From Azorhizobium sp943371865 (GTDB taxonomy: Bacteria; Pseudomonadota; Alphaproteobacteria; Rhizobiales; Xanthobacteraceae): a DNA stretch of 64,000 nt. Both the position numbers and the translations under genes were made by a program. The notes beneath the pieces were generated by a model. It saw only the letters and a list, made by a program, of their open reading frames with translations, had not been told where the DNA came from and did no database searches. The DNA is taken from NCBI RefSeq assembly GCF_943371865.1, contig NZ_CALRWL010000025.1:1-64000 (forward strand). The letters are read 5' to 3'. Positions 53,937-62,814 of the stretch are shown here, one piece after another; within the stretch, counting starts at the first letter, position 1, and each line of letters opens with the position of its first letter.

Positions 53937-54824
53937 ATGAATCTAAACCGGCTGGCCTATTTCGCAGCGGTGGTCGACACTGGCTCCTTCACCCGGGCGG
54001 CCGAGCGGCTTCGCATCACCAAGGCCGTCGTCAGCCAGCAGGTGGCTGAATTAGAGCGTGAGATCGGCACAAGCCTCCTGATCCGCACTACGCGGCGGGT
54101 GCATCCCACCGAGGCAGGCCGAATGTTTCACGCCCGCTGCATCCTGATTTTGCGTGAGGCAGAGGATGCATTCGGCGAACTGGCACAAGTAGCGGCCGAA
54201 CCCACTGGGACGCTGCGCATTACGGCGCCGAATGACTACGGCATCACGAAGGTGGTTCCGACAGTAACGGCCTTCACTGCCCGCTATCCGGCTTGCAAAG
54301 TTGAATTGATGCTCCGTGACCAGACCGTGGATCTCCTCTCCGGTGAGGTTGATATGGCGATCCGTGTCGGTTGGCTGGAGGATTCAGGGCTTCAAGCCCG
54401 GAAGATCGGATCGTTTCGGCAGATCCTGGTCGGGTGCGCCGGGTTCGCAGACCAGATTGCGGCCGCTCGTGATCCTGAGGACGTGGCGGCGCTGCCCTTT
54501 GTCGCCAATATGGCTTTGAAAGAACCACTGCTGTGGCAGTTTTCGCGGGGAGATCTTGAGCGCCGTGCGGTGCGCATGCAAGCAGCGATCGCCATCGATA
54601 CGACCCCGGCCGTCCTCGCCGCGGTTTTGGCCGGCGCTGGCATTTCGGTTCTGCCGGATTTTCTGGTCGCCGACCTGATCCTGTCGGGCCATCTCGTTCA
54701 TGCCGCGCGGGAGTGGCAATTGCCGGCCGGAGGCATCCATGCGGTCTATCCCGCTGCCCGGTTCCGACCAGCAAAGGTGACCGCGTTCCTTGCGATGCTC
54801 GTGGACGGGGAGAAGCAACAGTAA
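53937..54824 (+). CDS. LysR-family transcriptional regulator
   Basis: About 295 aa: helix-turn-helix NLNRLAYFAAVVDTGSFTRA then ITKAVVSQQVAELEREIGTS, and a substrate-binding domain (VDLLSGEVDMAIRVGWLEDS). This is the common CrgA/AaeR-like branch. The ATG at 53937 fits; a GTG nine bases earlier is possible. Divergent from the DsbA-type gene, which it probably controls. Confidence 0.88.
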   Translation: MNLNRLAYFAAVVDTGSFTRAAERLRITKAVVSQQVAELEREIGTSLLIRTTRRVHPTEAGRMFHARCILILREAEDAFGELAQVAAEPTGTLRITAPNDYGITKVVPTVTAFTARYPACKVELMLRDQTVDLLSGEVDMAIRVGWLEDSGLQARKIGSFRQILVGCAGFADQIAAARDPEDVAALPFVANMALKEPLLWQFSRGDLERRAVRMQAAIAIDTTPAVLAAVLAGAGISVLPDFLVADLILSGHLVHAAREWQLPAGGIHAVYPAARFRPAKVTAFLAMLVDGEKQQ

Positions 54825-55168
54825 ATCTGTATTTAGAACTTCATTTTCACCGATGATATAGATGACATCGGCTTCAACAAAGTAAAATTCTCATAGATCT
54901 CAATTTCCTCCTCGATTGAGGCCGGATGATTTCGTTGGGTTTGAATTTTCCTCCTTTGATATTCACGTCGGCTCGATCTTTGAACCATGGCGACCTATCG
55001 GATCGGAGGTTCGTTTTTTTACCTGAATGCAATTCTAGCTGCGTACGGTAGAGGCTCGCATTGCGGTGGCATGAGAGCGTGTGACGTTGCCCCCCACCTT
55101 CTATTCAGCGGTGAGTTCGCTCCGGCGGTGGGGTGACGTGGGCGCTGATTGTGGATCGCAAGCCACTG
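54825..55168. other. Intergenic region beside the integrase gene
   Basis: About 340 bp without a supportable gene. The first half is AT-rich. Near 55090-55140 are GC-rich repeats of the type seen at IS ends, but no element could be identified. Confidence 0.35.
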
Positions 55169-56512
55169 TTACGCACCGATGCGTGCACGATATAACGCGC
55201 GCTGCGATGCTCGCGGGCCGAGCCAGGAGCCAATTTCCTGATCATTCCAGGCAAGTTCGCCAATGGAGCAAAAAATTGTGTCGCTGATCGCCTGCTGCTG
55301 GGTCCGAAGATGATGCTCGAGCAATTTGTGCCGAGATATGTAGCCGGCATTCACTCCCGGAATGGCGTGATTCATCAACAAGCGAGCATCAAACTCGGAT
55401 ACGCCAGCAGATGTGGCGAGCGTCCGGAAGGTTTGGCGCAGATCATTTCCCCATTTCGCTAGAACGTGCCGTGCTTCTTTCTGCTCGGCCAGATGCCCAC
55501 TCGCGCTATCTGATGGGAACAGCCATTGATTGGCTTCATGCGGATAGAAATGCCGGCCAAACCGTATCACCCGCAGAAGACACAAGACCATCTGCCGCGA
55601 GAGCGGGATATCGAACGCTCGTTCGGCGCCGCCTTTCGGCCGTGGGATATGCAGCACTCGGCGGCGAAGATCGAGATGATGCAGCTTCGCTTCCATGAGC
55701 GCTGTCGGCCGGCTTCCTGACAGTAACGAGAGTAGGTGGAATTCGCGACGAATGGGATTTGGCAGCGCTGCGACCTGTTGAAACCAATGCGGCAGGTCAT
55801 TCAGTCCCATGGCTGTGCTGCGGCGCTGCTCGCAGTTCCAGTCAACGGCGCTTGCTGGGTTGTCGGTTGGTAGATGGCGATGCGCCTTGCGCGCATGATT
55901 ATAGACGGCCCGCAGCGTCCGCATGCTGCCATTTGCAATGTAAGGGCCGTGCTCCGTCGTAATTTGATCGTGCCGCGCAATGACTTTTCCAGGATCCTCT
56001 GCGAGGATCTGCAAGGGAAGATCCAGCCAATCCTTGAAAAGGCGTTCTATGTGATCGCGGTAGCCTTCAATCGTTCCGGCGCTTCGCCCCTTGCGGATAA
56101 GGTGCGCATCACGATAACGCTCCCACGCCTGCCGCAGGGCAATGCTGTTGGAAGTTACATCTCGCCGCTCATTAGAATCAGTCCCAAGCAATGCACGTGC
56201 TCGTAACGTTGTTGGGTTCGACGTCTTGGGTTCCGGGTGCTCTCCCTTTGCGATCTGCGCGAGATGTGATTTTGCCGTCGCGCGAGCCTCGCGTGTCGAC
56301 ATTGCTGTCACATCGCCGATGCGCACCGAGATCGAGGCGACACGCCTGCCGTCCTTCCGCAGGTCGCCTTGGACTGCGAATGTCTTGGTCCGCGTGCCTA
56401 CCACGACATGGAAGCCCTTCAGCTGGGTATCGCGCGCGCGATACTGACCGGAATTTGGCGGTTTCAACTCGCCGACTGATCTGTCGTTGAGGAGGATACG
56501 GATGTCGGCCAT
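55169..56512 (-). CDS. int: Tyrosine recombinase / integrase of a genomic island
   Basis: A 447-aa integrase of the phage-integrase family. The N-terminal DUF4102-like part (IRILLNDRSVGELKPPNSGQ, TKTFAVQGDLRKDGRRVASI) binds arm-type sites; the catalytic domain carries Arg in LLSGSRPTALMEAK, Lys in PRPKGGAERAF, the HxxR box as NDLRQTF (the His is Asn), His in LLMNHAIPG and the nucleophile Tyr in NAGYISRHKLLE. The ATG at 56512 is preferred over an upstream start because the family begins near MADIRILLND. It is transcribed away from the tRNA fragment 190 bp to the right. Confidence 0.88.
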   Translation of the reverse strand: MADIRILLNDRSVGELKPPNSGQYRARDTQLKGFHVVVGTRTKTFAVQGDLRKDGRRVASISVRIGDVTAMSTREARATAKSHLAQIAKGEHPEPKTSNPTTLRARALLGTDSNERRDVTSNSIALRQAWERYRDAHLIRKGRSAGTIEGYRDHIERLFKDWLDLPLQILAEDPGKVIARHDQITTEHGPYIANGSMRTLRAVYNHARKAHRHLPTDNPASAVDWNCEQRRSTAMGLNDLPHWFQQVAALPNPIRREFHLLSLLSGSRPTALMEAKLHHLDLRRRVLHIPRPKGGAERAFDIPLSRQMVLCLLRVIRFGRHFYPHEANQWLFPSDSASGHLAEQKEARHVLAKWGNDLRQTFRTLATSAGVSEFDARLLMNHAIPGVNAGYISRHKLLEHHLRTQQQAISDTIFCSIGELAWNDQEIGSWLGPRASQRALYRARIGA

Positions 56513-56703
56513 AGCGCAATCCTTGCAAACCCCGTGCGTGGCGGCCCCCAATTAAGCCGGTTTTTCAGCCGGTTTTAGACTCGCACAGGGTCAGATGGCG
56601 CGTCCACGCCAAAATGCGACAATCCACTCAAACCTCTGACAGATATCAGTAATATGCAGTTTGCGGGCACAACTGGATAGTGGCGGCGAGCGATAATAAT
56701 AAA

Positions 56704-56748
56704 CTACGAATCTGGGGGTCAGAGGTTCGAATCCTTTCGGGCGCGCCA
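56704..56748 (+). other. Attachment site: 3' half of a tRNA-Arg(ACG) gene
   Basis: CTACGAATCTGGGGGTCAGA continues as the T arm and 3' acceptor with CCA at 56746-56748, matching the anticodon loop to 3' end of tRNA-Arg(ACG). The left part cannot pair: bases left of 56703 do not form the 5' anticodon stem or the D arm, so the gene is cut at the anticodon loop, the usual crossover place of tyrosine recombinases. The complete tRNA should lie at the other end of the element, beyond the left edge of the window. Confidence 0.72.
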
Positions 56749-56840
56749 TTTCCCATTTCTTCGCCATCTGCGGATGGTTTTAAGGCTCTCACAGGCCGTC
56801 TTCTCTCCCTTCACGCGCACACACTTCAGCTTTTGCGTCG

Positions 56841-56864
56841 CCATGGGCTGAATGAAGCCCATGG
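56841..56864. repeat. Perfect 9-bp inverted repeat upstream of opgG
   Basis: CCATGGGCT (56841-56849) and AGCCCATGG (56856-56864) face each other across GAATGA. It lies 239 nt before opgG in a 354-bp gene-free stretch and could be a regulator site or a transcription-end structure. No gene is supported in 56749-57102. Confidence 0.4.
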
Positions 56865-57102
56865 GATGAACGCATGCGCCTGCGCGCGCCCATCGGCGCC
56901 GCGCTGCCCCAGACCTGCCTTGAAGTTTGATGGTGACGGGCTCCATCGCGCCGCGTCCGCGCCTTCCTTGCGCCCCAAGCCCCGCATCCTGTGGAGCGAG
57001 AGCGATGCCGTGGAACTTTGGCGGCGTCATCCGACTTTTCGCTAGGGACTGGGCGACCCTGCGGGCCGCAGCAGGGCCGATGTCCGATTGAAGGGAGTGT
57101 CC

Positions 57103-58638
57103 ATGGATCGCCGCCAGTTCGTCCGGAGCGCCGCTGCGCTGCCTCTCCTGGGTGCGGTCACGTTTCCGGCCTGGCGCGCCCTGATCGGCGTGGCGGAGGC
57201 GCAGGATGCTGCTGGCACGCCGTTCAATCCGTTCACCGTGCGCCAGTTGGCCCGCGACCTCGCGCAAAAGCCTTACCAAGCCAGCGACCAGAAGCTGCCG
57301 GCACAGTTGGACAAGCTGTCCTATGACGATTACCGCAACATCCGCTTCGTGCCGGAAAAATCCCTGTGGCGGGACGAGAAGCTGCCGTTCGAGCTGCAAC
57401 TCCTCCACCGCGGCTTTCTGTTTCGCGATCGGGTGGACATCGCCATCGTGATCGATGGCAAGGCCAAGGCTCTGCCCTACAGCCAGGATCTGTTCCGCTT
57501 CGACAACAACCTCGCGGCGCCCGATGCCAAGCTCGATCTCGGCTTCTCCGGCTTTCGCCTGCACGCCCCCATGAACCGGCCAGATTATTTCGACGAAGTG
57601 GCGGTGTTCCAGGGCGCAAGCTATTTCCGCGCCGTCGCCAAGGGGCAGACCTATGGCTCCTCCGCCCGCGGGCTCTCCATTAAGACCGGGGATTCCGGCG
57701 GCGAAGAGTTCCCATTGTTCAAGGCGTTCTGGATCGAGAAGCCGCGCACGGGCGCCGATTCCCTGGTGGTGCATGCCTTGCTGGACAGCCCCAGCGCCGC
57801 GGCGGCGTTCCGCTTCACCATCCGCCCTGGCGAGACCACCAATATGGCGGTGGAGATGACCATCTATCCCCGCACCGACGTGCAGCAGCCGGGCCTGGCC
57901 ACGCTCACCTCCATGTTCTTCTTCGCCCCCAATGACCGCGACGGGGTCGATGACTTCCGCCCCGCCGTGCGCGATGCCGAGGGGCTTCAGATCATCAATG
58001 GCAATGGCGAACGGATCTGGCGGCCGCTGCTCAATCCGCAGCGGCTGGAATTTTCGGTGTTCATGGACACCAACACCCGCGGCTTCGGCCTGCTTCAGCG
58101 TCAGCGTTCATTCTTCGACTATCAGGACCTGGAAGCGCGCTATGAGCGCCGGCCCAGCATCTGGGTCGAACCCATCGGCGATTGGGGCGAAGGGGCAGTG
58201 CACCTGATCGAGATCCCCACCAAGGAAGAAATCCACGACAATATCGTCGCCTTCTGGCGGCCCAAGGACCCGCTGCGCAAGGGTGGCGAATACAATTACA
58301 CTTATCGCCTGCACTGGGGCTGGGATGCACCCGACGCCACCAAGCTCGGGCGGGTGATCGCCACCCGCACCGGGGCGGCCGGTTCGGGCCGACAATTCGT
58401 GCTGGACCTGACGGGCGAGAATTTGCGCAACCTGCCCCCGGAGGCCCTGCGGCCGGACGTGACCGCCTCCAACGGGACCGTGCGCAATGTGGTGCTGCAA
58501 CCCAATCCCGACATCCAAGGCTGGCGGCTGACCTTTGTGCTGGAGCCTCAGAACGCCAATCCCATCGAATTGCGCGCTGTCCTCCTGCGCGATGCGGAAC
58601 GGGTATCGGAAACCTGGGTCTATCGATGGACAGCCTAG
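57103..58638 (+). CDS. opgG: Periplasmic glucan biosynthesis protein OpgG (MdoG)
   Basis: A 511-aa protein with a twin-arginine signal (MDRRQFVRSAAALPLLGAVT). The mature part follows OpgG: KPYQASDQKLPAQLDKLSYD, YDDYRNIRFVPEKSLWRDEK and the C-terminal Ig-like part. OpgG, with OpgH, builds osmoregulated periplasmic glucans. The ATG at 57103 has AAGGGAG about 8 nt upstream. The opgH gene starts within its last 13 nt. Confidence 0.92.
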   Translation: MDRRQFVRSAAALPLLGAVTFPAWRALIGVAEAQDAAGTPFNPFTVRQLARDLAQKPYQASDQKLPAQLDKLSYDDYRNIRFVPEKSLWRDEKLPFELQLLHRGFLFRDRVDIAIVIDGKAKALPYSQDLFRFDNNLAAPDAKLDLGFSGFRLHAPMNRPDYFDEVAVFQGASYFRAVAKGQTYGSSARGLSIKTGDSGGEEFPLFKAFWIEKPRTGADSLVVHALLDSPSAAAAFRFTIRPGETTNMAVEMTIYPRTDVQQPGLATLTSMFFFAPNDRDGVDDFRPAVRDAEGLQIINGNGERIWRPLLNPQRLEFSVFMDTNTRGFGLLQRQRSFFDYQDLEARYERRPSIWVEPIGDWGEGAVHLIEIPTKEEIHDNIVAFWRPKDPLRKGGEYNYTYRLHWGWDAPDATKLGRVIATRTGAAGSGRQFVLDLTGENLRNLPPEALRPDVTASNGTVRNVVLQPNPDIQGWRLTFVLEPQNANPIELRAVLLRDAERVSETWVYRWTA

Positions 58639-60806
58639 AGACCCGCCAGCGCCCCGACGCGCCTGCACGCCCAGCCATGACGCCCCCGCTCGTCGGCGGC
58701 CCCCTCCTGCCCCATGAGTCGCCGCTGGCGATGCCGGTGCAGCAATTGCGCCAGTGGCGACGCCCCGACCGGCGGCCCGCCACCGCCCCCGCCGGCGTTT
58801 GGGTGCGCCGGCTGCTGGTGATGGGGGGCGCGGCGGCGCTCACCCTTTATGCGGCATGGGAAATGTACCTCGTGCTCTCCGTGGGCGCTCTGACGCCGCT
58901 GGAAATCGTGGTGCTGGTGCTGTTCGTGGTGCTGTTTGCCTGGATCGCGTTTTCCTTCACCAGCGCTCTGGGCGGGGCCATTGCCATGATGAGCGGTGCG
59001 CATCCCCTGGGCATCGATGCGGCAACGCCCCTGCCGGTGGTGGCCGGACGTGTCGCCTTGTTGATGCCGACCTACAACGAGGACCCGGCGCGGGTGATGG
59101 CGGGGCTTCAAGCCACGTATGAATCTCTCGCCGACACCGGCGCTCTGGCGCAGTTCGACGTCTACATTCTGTCCGACACCACCGACGCAGACGTATGGGT
59201 GGCGGAGGAAGCCGGCATCCTCGCCCTGCGGGCTCGCACGGGTGCGGACCGCATCTTCTATCGCCGGCGCCCGAAGAACATCGATCGCAAGGCCGGCAAC
59301 ATCGGCGAGTGGGTCACCCGGTTCGGGGCAGCCTATGACTGCATGATCGTGCTGGATGCCGACAGTGTCATGACCGGCGATGCCATCGTCCGGCTCGCAG
59401 CTGCCATGGAGGCCAACCCCAGCGTTGGCCTGATCCAGACCCTGCCGATCATCGTCGGCGGCCGGACATTGTTTGCCCGCGTGCAGCAGTTCGCCGGGCG
59501 GCTTTACGGCCCGCTGCTGGCGCAGGGCCTGGCCTGGTGGCACGGCGCCGACAGCAACTATTGGGGCCACAATGCCATCATCCGCACCCGCGCCTTTGCC
59601 GAGCAGGCGGGCCTGCCGCACCTGAGGGGCCCGGCCCCGTTTGGCGGCCATATCCTCAGCCACGACTTCGTCGAAGCGGCGCTGATCCGCCGCGGCGGCT
59701 GGGGCGTGCACATGGTGCCGACGCTGGAAGGCAGCTATGAGGAGGGCCCACCCTCGCTCACCGACCTTGCCATCCGCGACCGCCGTTGGTGCCAGGGCAA
59801 TCTCCAGCATGGCGCCGTGCTGCCGGCACGCGGGCTGGCGCTGGCCAGCCGCATCCATCTGCTCACCGGCATCGGGTCCTATATCACCTCGCCCCTGTGG
59901 CTGATCATGCTGCTGGTGGGTCTTGCCATCTCGGTGCAGGCGCGATTCATCCCGCCCGACTATTTCCCCTCCGGCGCCTCGCTGTTTCCCAGTTGGCCCG
60001 CGCAGGATCCCATCCGTGCCGCCTGGGTGTTCGGCGGCACCATGGCGGTGCTGCTGCTGCCCAAGCTCATCGCCTACGCCCTGCTGCTGGCCAGCCCCGC
60101 TCGCCGGCGCGGCTTCGGCGGTGGCTTCGCCGCCGGCGCCGGCTTGCTGTTGGAAACCCTGATCTCCGGGCTGGCCGCGCCGGTGCTGATGGTGGTGCAG
60201 TCGGGCGGGGTCGTGGGCATCCTGTCCGGGCGCGATGCGGGCTGGCAGCCGCAGCGGCGGGACGATGGCAGCGTGCCGTTCGCCGACACGCTCAGGCGTT
60301 ATGCCGTGCAGATGGCGCTGGGAGTCGTGCTGGCGATCACGGCCTGGCTGATCGCGGTGCCGCTGTTCTACTGGATGCTGCCGGTGATCCTCGGCCTGGT
60401 GCTGGCGGTGCCCATCGCCGCCGGCACGGCGCGCCGCGACGTGGGTGATGCCGTCGGCGGCCTCGGCCTGCTGCGGACGCCCGAGGAACGCGCCCCACCG
60501 CCCGTGTTGGCGCGGGCGCGAGCGCTGGCGGCGGACCTTGCGGCACATCCGGTGGAGGAGGCGGTGGCGCGTCTGGCAGGAGACCCGGCCTTGCTGGCGG
60601 CCCACCGCGCTATGCTGCCCTTCGGCGGGCATCGGCGCAAAGGCGATGTTGCCACGGAGCGGCTCGTGGGCCTCGCCAAGGTCGCCGATGCGGAGACGCT
60701 GTCCGGCGCCCTGGCCAGCCTCACGGTCCGGGAGAAAGCGGCGGTTCTTGGCGACGCCGGCGGCCTCGACCGGATGATCCACCTCGCGCTGGCGTCTCCC
60801 CGGTAA
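58626..60806 (+). CDS. opgH: Glucan biosynthesis glucosyltransferase OpgH (MdoH)
   Basis: A 726-aa inner-membrane family 2 glycosyltransferase. N-terminal helices (LLVMGGAAALTLYAAWEMYL, then IVVLVLFVVLFAWIAFSFTS), the catalytic domain with VALLMPTYNEDPARVM, DxD motif MIVLDADSVMTG, and the QxxRW-type motif RDRRWCQGNLQHG, then several C-terminal helices. It makes the glucan backbone from UDP-glucose. It overlaps opgG. It is shorter than E. coli OpgH (about 850 aa), as is common in Alphaproteobacteria. Confidence 0.9.
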   Translation: MDSLETRQRPDAPARPAMTPPLVGGPLLPHESPLAMPVQQLRQWRRPDRRPATAPAGVWVRRLLVMGGAAALTLYAAWEMYLVLSVGALTPLEIVVLVLFVVLFAWIAFSFTSALGGAIAMMSGAHPLGIDAATPLPVVAGRVALLMPTYNEDPARVMAGLQATYESLADTGALAQFDVYILSDTTDADVWVAEEAGILALRARTGADRIFYRRRPKNIDRKAGNIGEWVTRFGAAYDCMIVLDADSVMTGDAIVRLAAAMEANPSVGLIQTLPIIVGGRTLFARVQQFAGRLYGPLLAQGLAWWHGADSNYWGHNAIIRTRAFAEQAGLPHLRGPAPFGGHILSHDFVEAALIRRGGWGVHMVPTLEGSYEEGPPSLTDLAIRDRRWCQGNLQHGAVLPARGLALASRIHLLTGIGSYITSPLWLIMLLVGLAISVQARFIPPDYFPSGASLFPSWPAQDPIRAAWVFGGTMAVLLLPKLIAYALLLASPARRRGFGGGFAAGAGLLLETLISGLAAPVLMVVQSGGVVGILSGRDAGWQPQRRDDGSVPFADTLRRYAVQMALGVVLAITAWLIAVPLFYWMLPVILGLVLAVPIAAGTARRDVGDAVGGLGLLRTPEERAPPPVLARARALAADLAAHPVEEAVARLAGDPALLAAHRAMLPFGGHRRKGDVATERLVGLAKVADAETLSGALASLTVREKAAVLGDAGGLDRMIHLALASPR

Positions 60807-60817
60807 AGGCGGCAGCT

Positions 60818-61198
60818 CTAGACGTCCGCCTCCTGGTGGACGCCGCGGGTCTGCTTCTCCGATCCCTTCTTCAGATAGGCGACATAGGCCTCCTTGGCGC
60901 GGCGGAACTCCGCCGACAAGGCGGCCTCGGACCGGCTTTGCAAACCGACCCCAGTGGCCCCGCGCCGCTGCTCGAAGGCGAGGACGAAATCGCGATAAGC
61001 GGTGATGGGCGCATCACACAAACCGACGGCGATCACCGCAAAATCACCCACTTGCACCTTCTGCTCGCCCAGCTTGATGATACTGCCATCGAAACAGCGC
61101 CGCAGATCGTCCTGCGGCTTGCCGGCATACTGCTGCTGTGCCTGCGCAGGGCTCGTCAGCGCGAGGGGGAGAAGAAGGACCAAAGCCGCGCGACGCAT
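60818..61198 (-). CDS. Hypothetical periplasmic protein
   Basis: A 126-aa protein with a signal peptide (MRRAALVLLLPLALTSPAQA). The mature part holds two cysteines (RRCFDGSIIK and VGLCDAPI) that may form a disulfide, and a charged C-terminal helix. AAAGGA precedes the ATG at 61198. It converges on opgH with a gap of 11 nt. No family recognised. Confidence 0.65.
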   Translation of the reverse strand: MRRAALVLLLPLALTSPAQAQQQYAGKPQDDLRRCFDGSIIKLGEQKVQVGDFAVIAVGLCDAPITAYRDFVLAFEQRRGATGVGLQSRSEAALSAEFRRAKEAYVAYLKKGSEKQTRGVHQEADV

Positions 61199-61283
61199 TC
61201 TGGCATCCTTTGACATCACAAGGCCGTTCGGGCCGTTGACCGGGCGCAGCCGTGCAGAGGCCACGCGTCCGTCCTGACGCTGA

Positions 61284-62387
61284 CTAAAAGGTGGCTTGCT
61301 GCTCGACCACCGTGGGCGCAGCATCGACGCGGGCAAAGAACATGGTGACACGCACCCCGCCGCCGGGACGGGATTCCACCTTGATCTGGGCATTGGCATT
61401 CTCGCGGAGGGATTCGACGATCAGCGCGCCCAGTTTCCCGGTCTGAGGCCAGCGGCTGCCATGCGGAAGGCCGTTGCCGTCGTCGGCAACCACCACCTCG
61501 CAGCCGAGGTCGTCCACCAGAGAATGCAGCGTGATGGTGCCGCCCTCGCGCCCGGTGAAGGCGTGCTTCAGAGCGTTGGTCAGCAGTTCGTTCACCGCCA
61601 GCCCCGCCGGCATGGCAACGTTGATGGAGACCGGCCATGTATCCACCTTCAGGTCGAGGCGGATGCCTTCCACCGCATGCGCGCCCATCACCGCGGAAGC
61701 AATCTGGCTGAGATAGACCCCAAGGTCGATCACCTGGGCGTGGCCTTCCTCGGACAACGAGCGGTACAGCAACGCCAAGGCTTCAACCCGGCCCGCGAGC
61801 CGGTCGAAACGTTCGCTGACCATGTCATCGGGAAGATTGCGCGATTCCAGGCGGATCAGGGCGGTGATCATCTGGAGATTGTTCTTCACACGATGCTGAA
61901 GCTCCCGCAGCAGCGTGTCCTTCTCCCGGATGCGCTCCTGGAGTTCCTCCTCGTCATGACCGGCACGTCCGGTCTCGACCAGCGCCACGAGGCGGAAGAT
62001 CGGCCGCCCCTTCTCGTCCTCAATGATATTGGACCAGGCATTGACCCCCACCTCCGCTCCGTCGCGGTCGATTGTGAAGGTTCCGAGGAAATCCTGATCG
62101 TTGGCGATGGCAGCGCCCAGTTCGCGCGCGTCGCCTTGCGCCTCCGCACGGCCGGGAAGGTCGGTCCACAATCGCCCCACCATCACCGACGCGGGCTGCC
62201 CGCTCAGGCGCTCGAACTCCAGATTGGCATACACGATGTGCTCGCTGGAGTGCAGTTCGGAGACTGCGATCGCCACCGGAACCTGATCCAGGAACTGCTT
62301 GAATCGATTGCTTTCCAACGCGCCGGCCAAGTCCTGGGTATCTAACAACCTCTCGACCTGTTCCGCGCCGTTCTTTTTCGCCGTCAT
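61284..62387 (-). CDS. PAS-domain sensor histidine kinase (HisKA_2 / HWE-like)
   Basis: A 367-aa protein. A PAS domain (about 45-150: VPVAIAVSELHSSEHIVYAN, then GRLWTDLPGRAEAQGD) is followed by an H-box of the HisKA_2 type (LLRELQHRVKNNLQMITALI, phospho-acceptor His) and an ATPase domain (NELLTNALKHAF, VADDGNGLP). No membrane segments, so it is cytosolic. Such kinases are often blue-light or stress sensors in Alphaproteobacteria, but the LOV Cys motif is not evident. No response regulator is adjacent. Confidence 0.87.
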   Translation of the reverse strand: MTAKKNGAEQVERLLDTQDLAGALESNRFKQFLDQVPVAIAVSELHSSEHIVYANLEFERLSGQPASVMVGRLWTDLPGRAEAQGDARELGAAIANDQDFLGTFTIDRDGAEVGVNAWSNIIEDEKGRPIFRLVALVETGRAGHDEEELQERIREKDTLLRELQHRVKNNLQMITALIRLESRNLPDDMVSERFDRLAGRVEALALLYRSLSEEGHAQVIDLGVYLSQIASAVMGAHAVEGIRLDLKVDTWPVSINVAMPAGLAVNELLTNALKHAFTGREGGTITLHSLVDDLGCEVVVADDGNGLPHGSRWPQTGKLGALIVESLRENANAQIKVESRPGGGVRVTMFFARVDAAPTVVEQQATF

Positions 62388-62652
62388 GCTGCAATCACAG
62401 TCCCGATTTCCTTGACCGGATAGTAGCAGACGCGCCACTCCGAGAGAAATGCCTTATCTGCACTGCGCCCCGCCGGACGATGGATTGCGCGGAGCTTGGT
62501 CTTGGCCGCTTTTTGAGCGACCACACCCGCGAACACCATGGAAGGTTCGTGCCAGACCCTGGCACAACCGTCACGGGACCGAAACCTGCTTGGCAGCCCA
62601 CCGCCTGCCTCTCGGTGCGCCATGGCGTCTTCCACCCGCCGACTCCGGATAT

Positions 62653-62670
62653 ATTTATCGTTCGATAAAT
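62653..62670. promoter_or_regulatory. Perfect palindromic operator upstream of the flavin monooxygenase
   Basis: ATTTATCG-TT-CGATAAAT is an 8-bp inverted repeat with a 2-nt spacer, in GC-rich surroundings. A TTGACA follows 5 nt downstream (62676-62681), as if the site overlaps a promoter of the gene at 62815. A TetR- or MarR-type repressor site is inferred. Confidence 0.55.
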
Positions 62671-62814
62671 AACCCTTGACAGCGCGGGCAACTCTGCCCA
62701 CCGTCTGAGCCAAGGCGCGCCCATGCTGGCCCACGGGGTCTCGCACTTCCGCATCGGCCCATGGAGACGCGCGGCGCTGCGCCCACGCCGGGCGTGGCGG
62801 TGGGAGGACACGCC

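Noticed and set aside
56641..56703. Complete tRNA at 56.6-56.75 kb
   Set aside because: A CTGGATAG block at about 56672 recalls a D arm, but its spacing is wrong (about 23 nt to the anticodon loop instead of about 9) and the 5' anticodon stem cannot pair.
58635..60782. 715-codon minus-strand open frame opposite opgH
   Set aside because: OpgH on the plus strand shows all glycosyltransferase motifs. The antisense product is a Gln/His/Arg-rich sequence with no domain.
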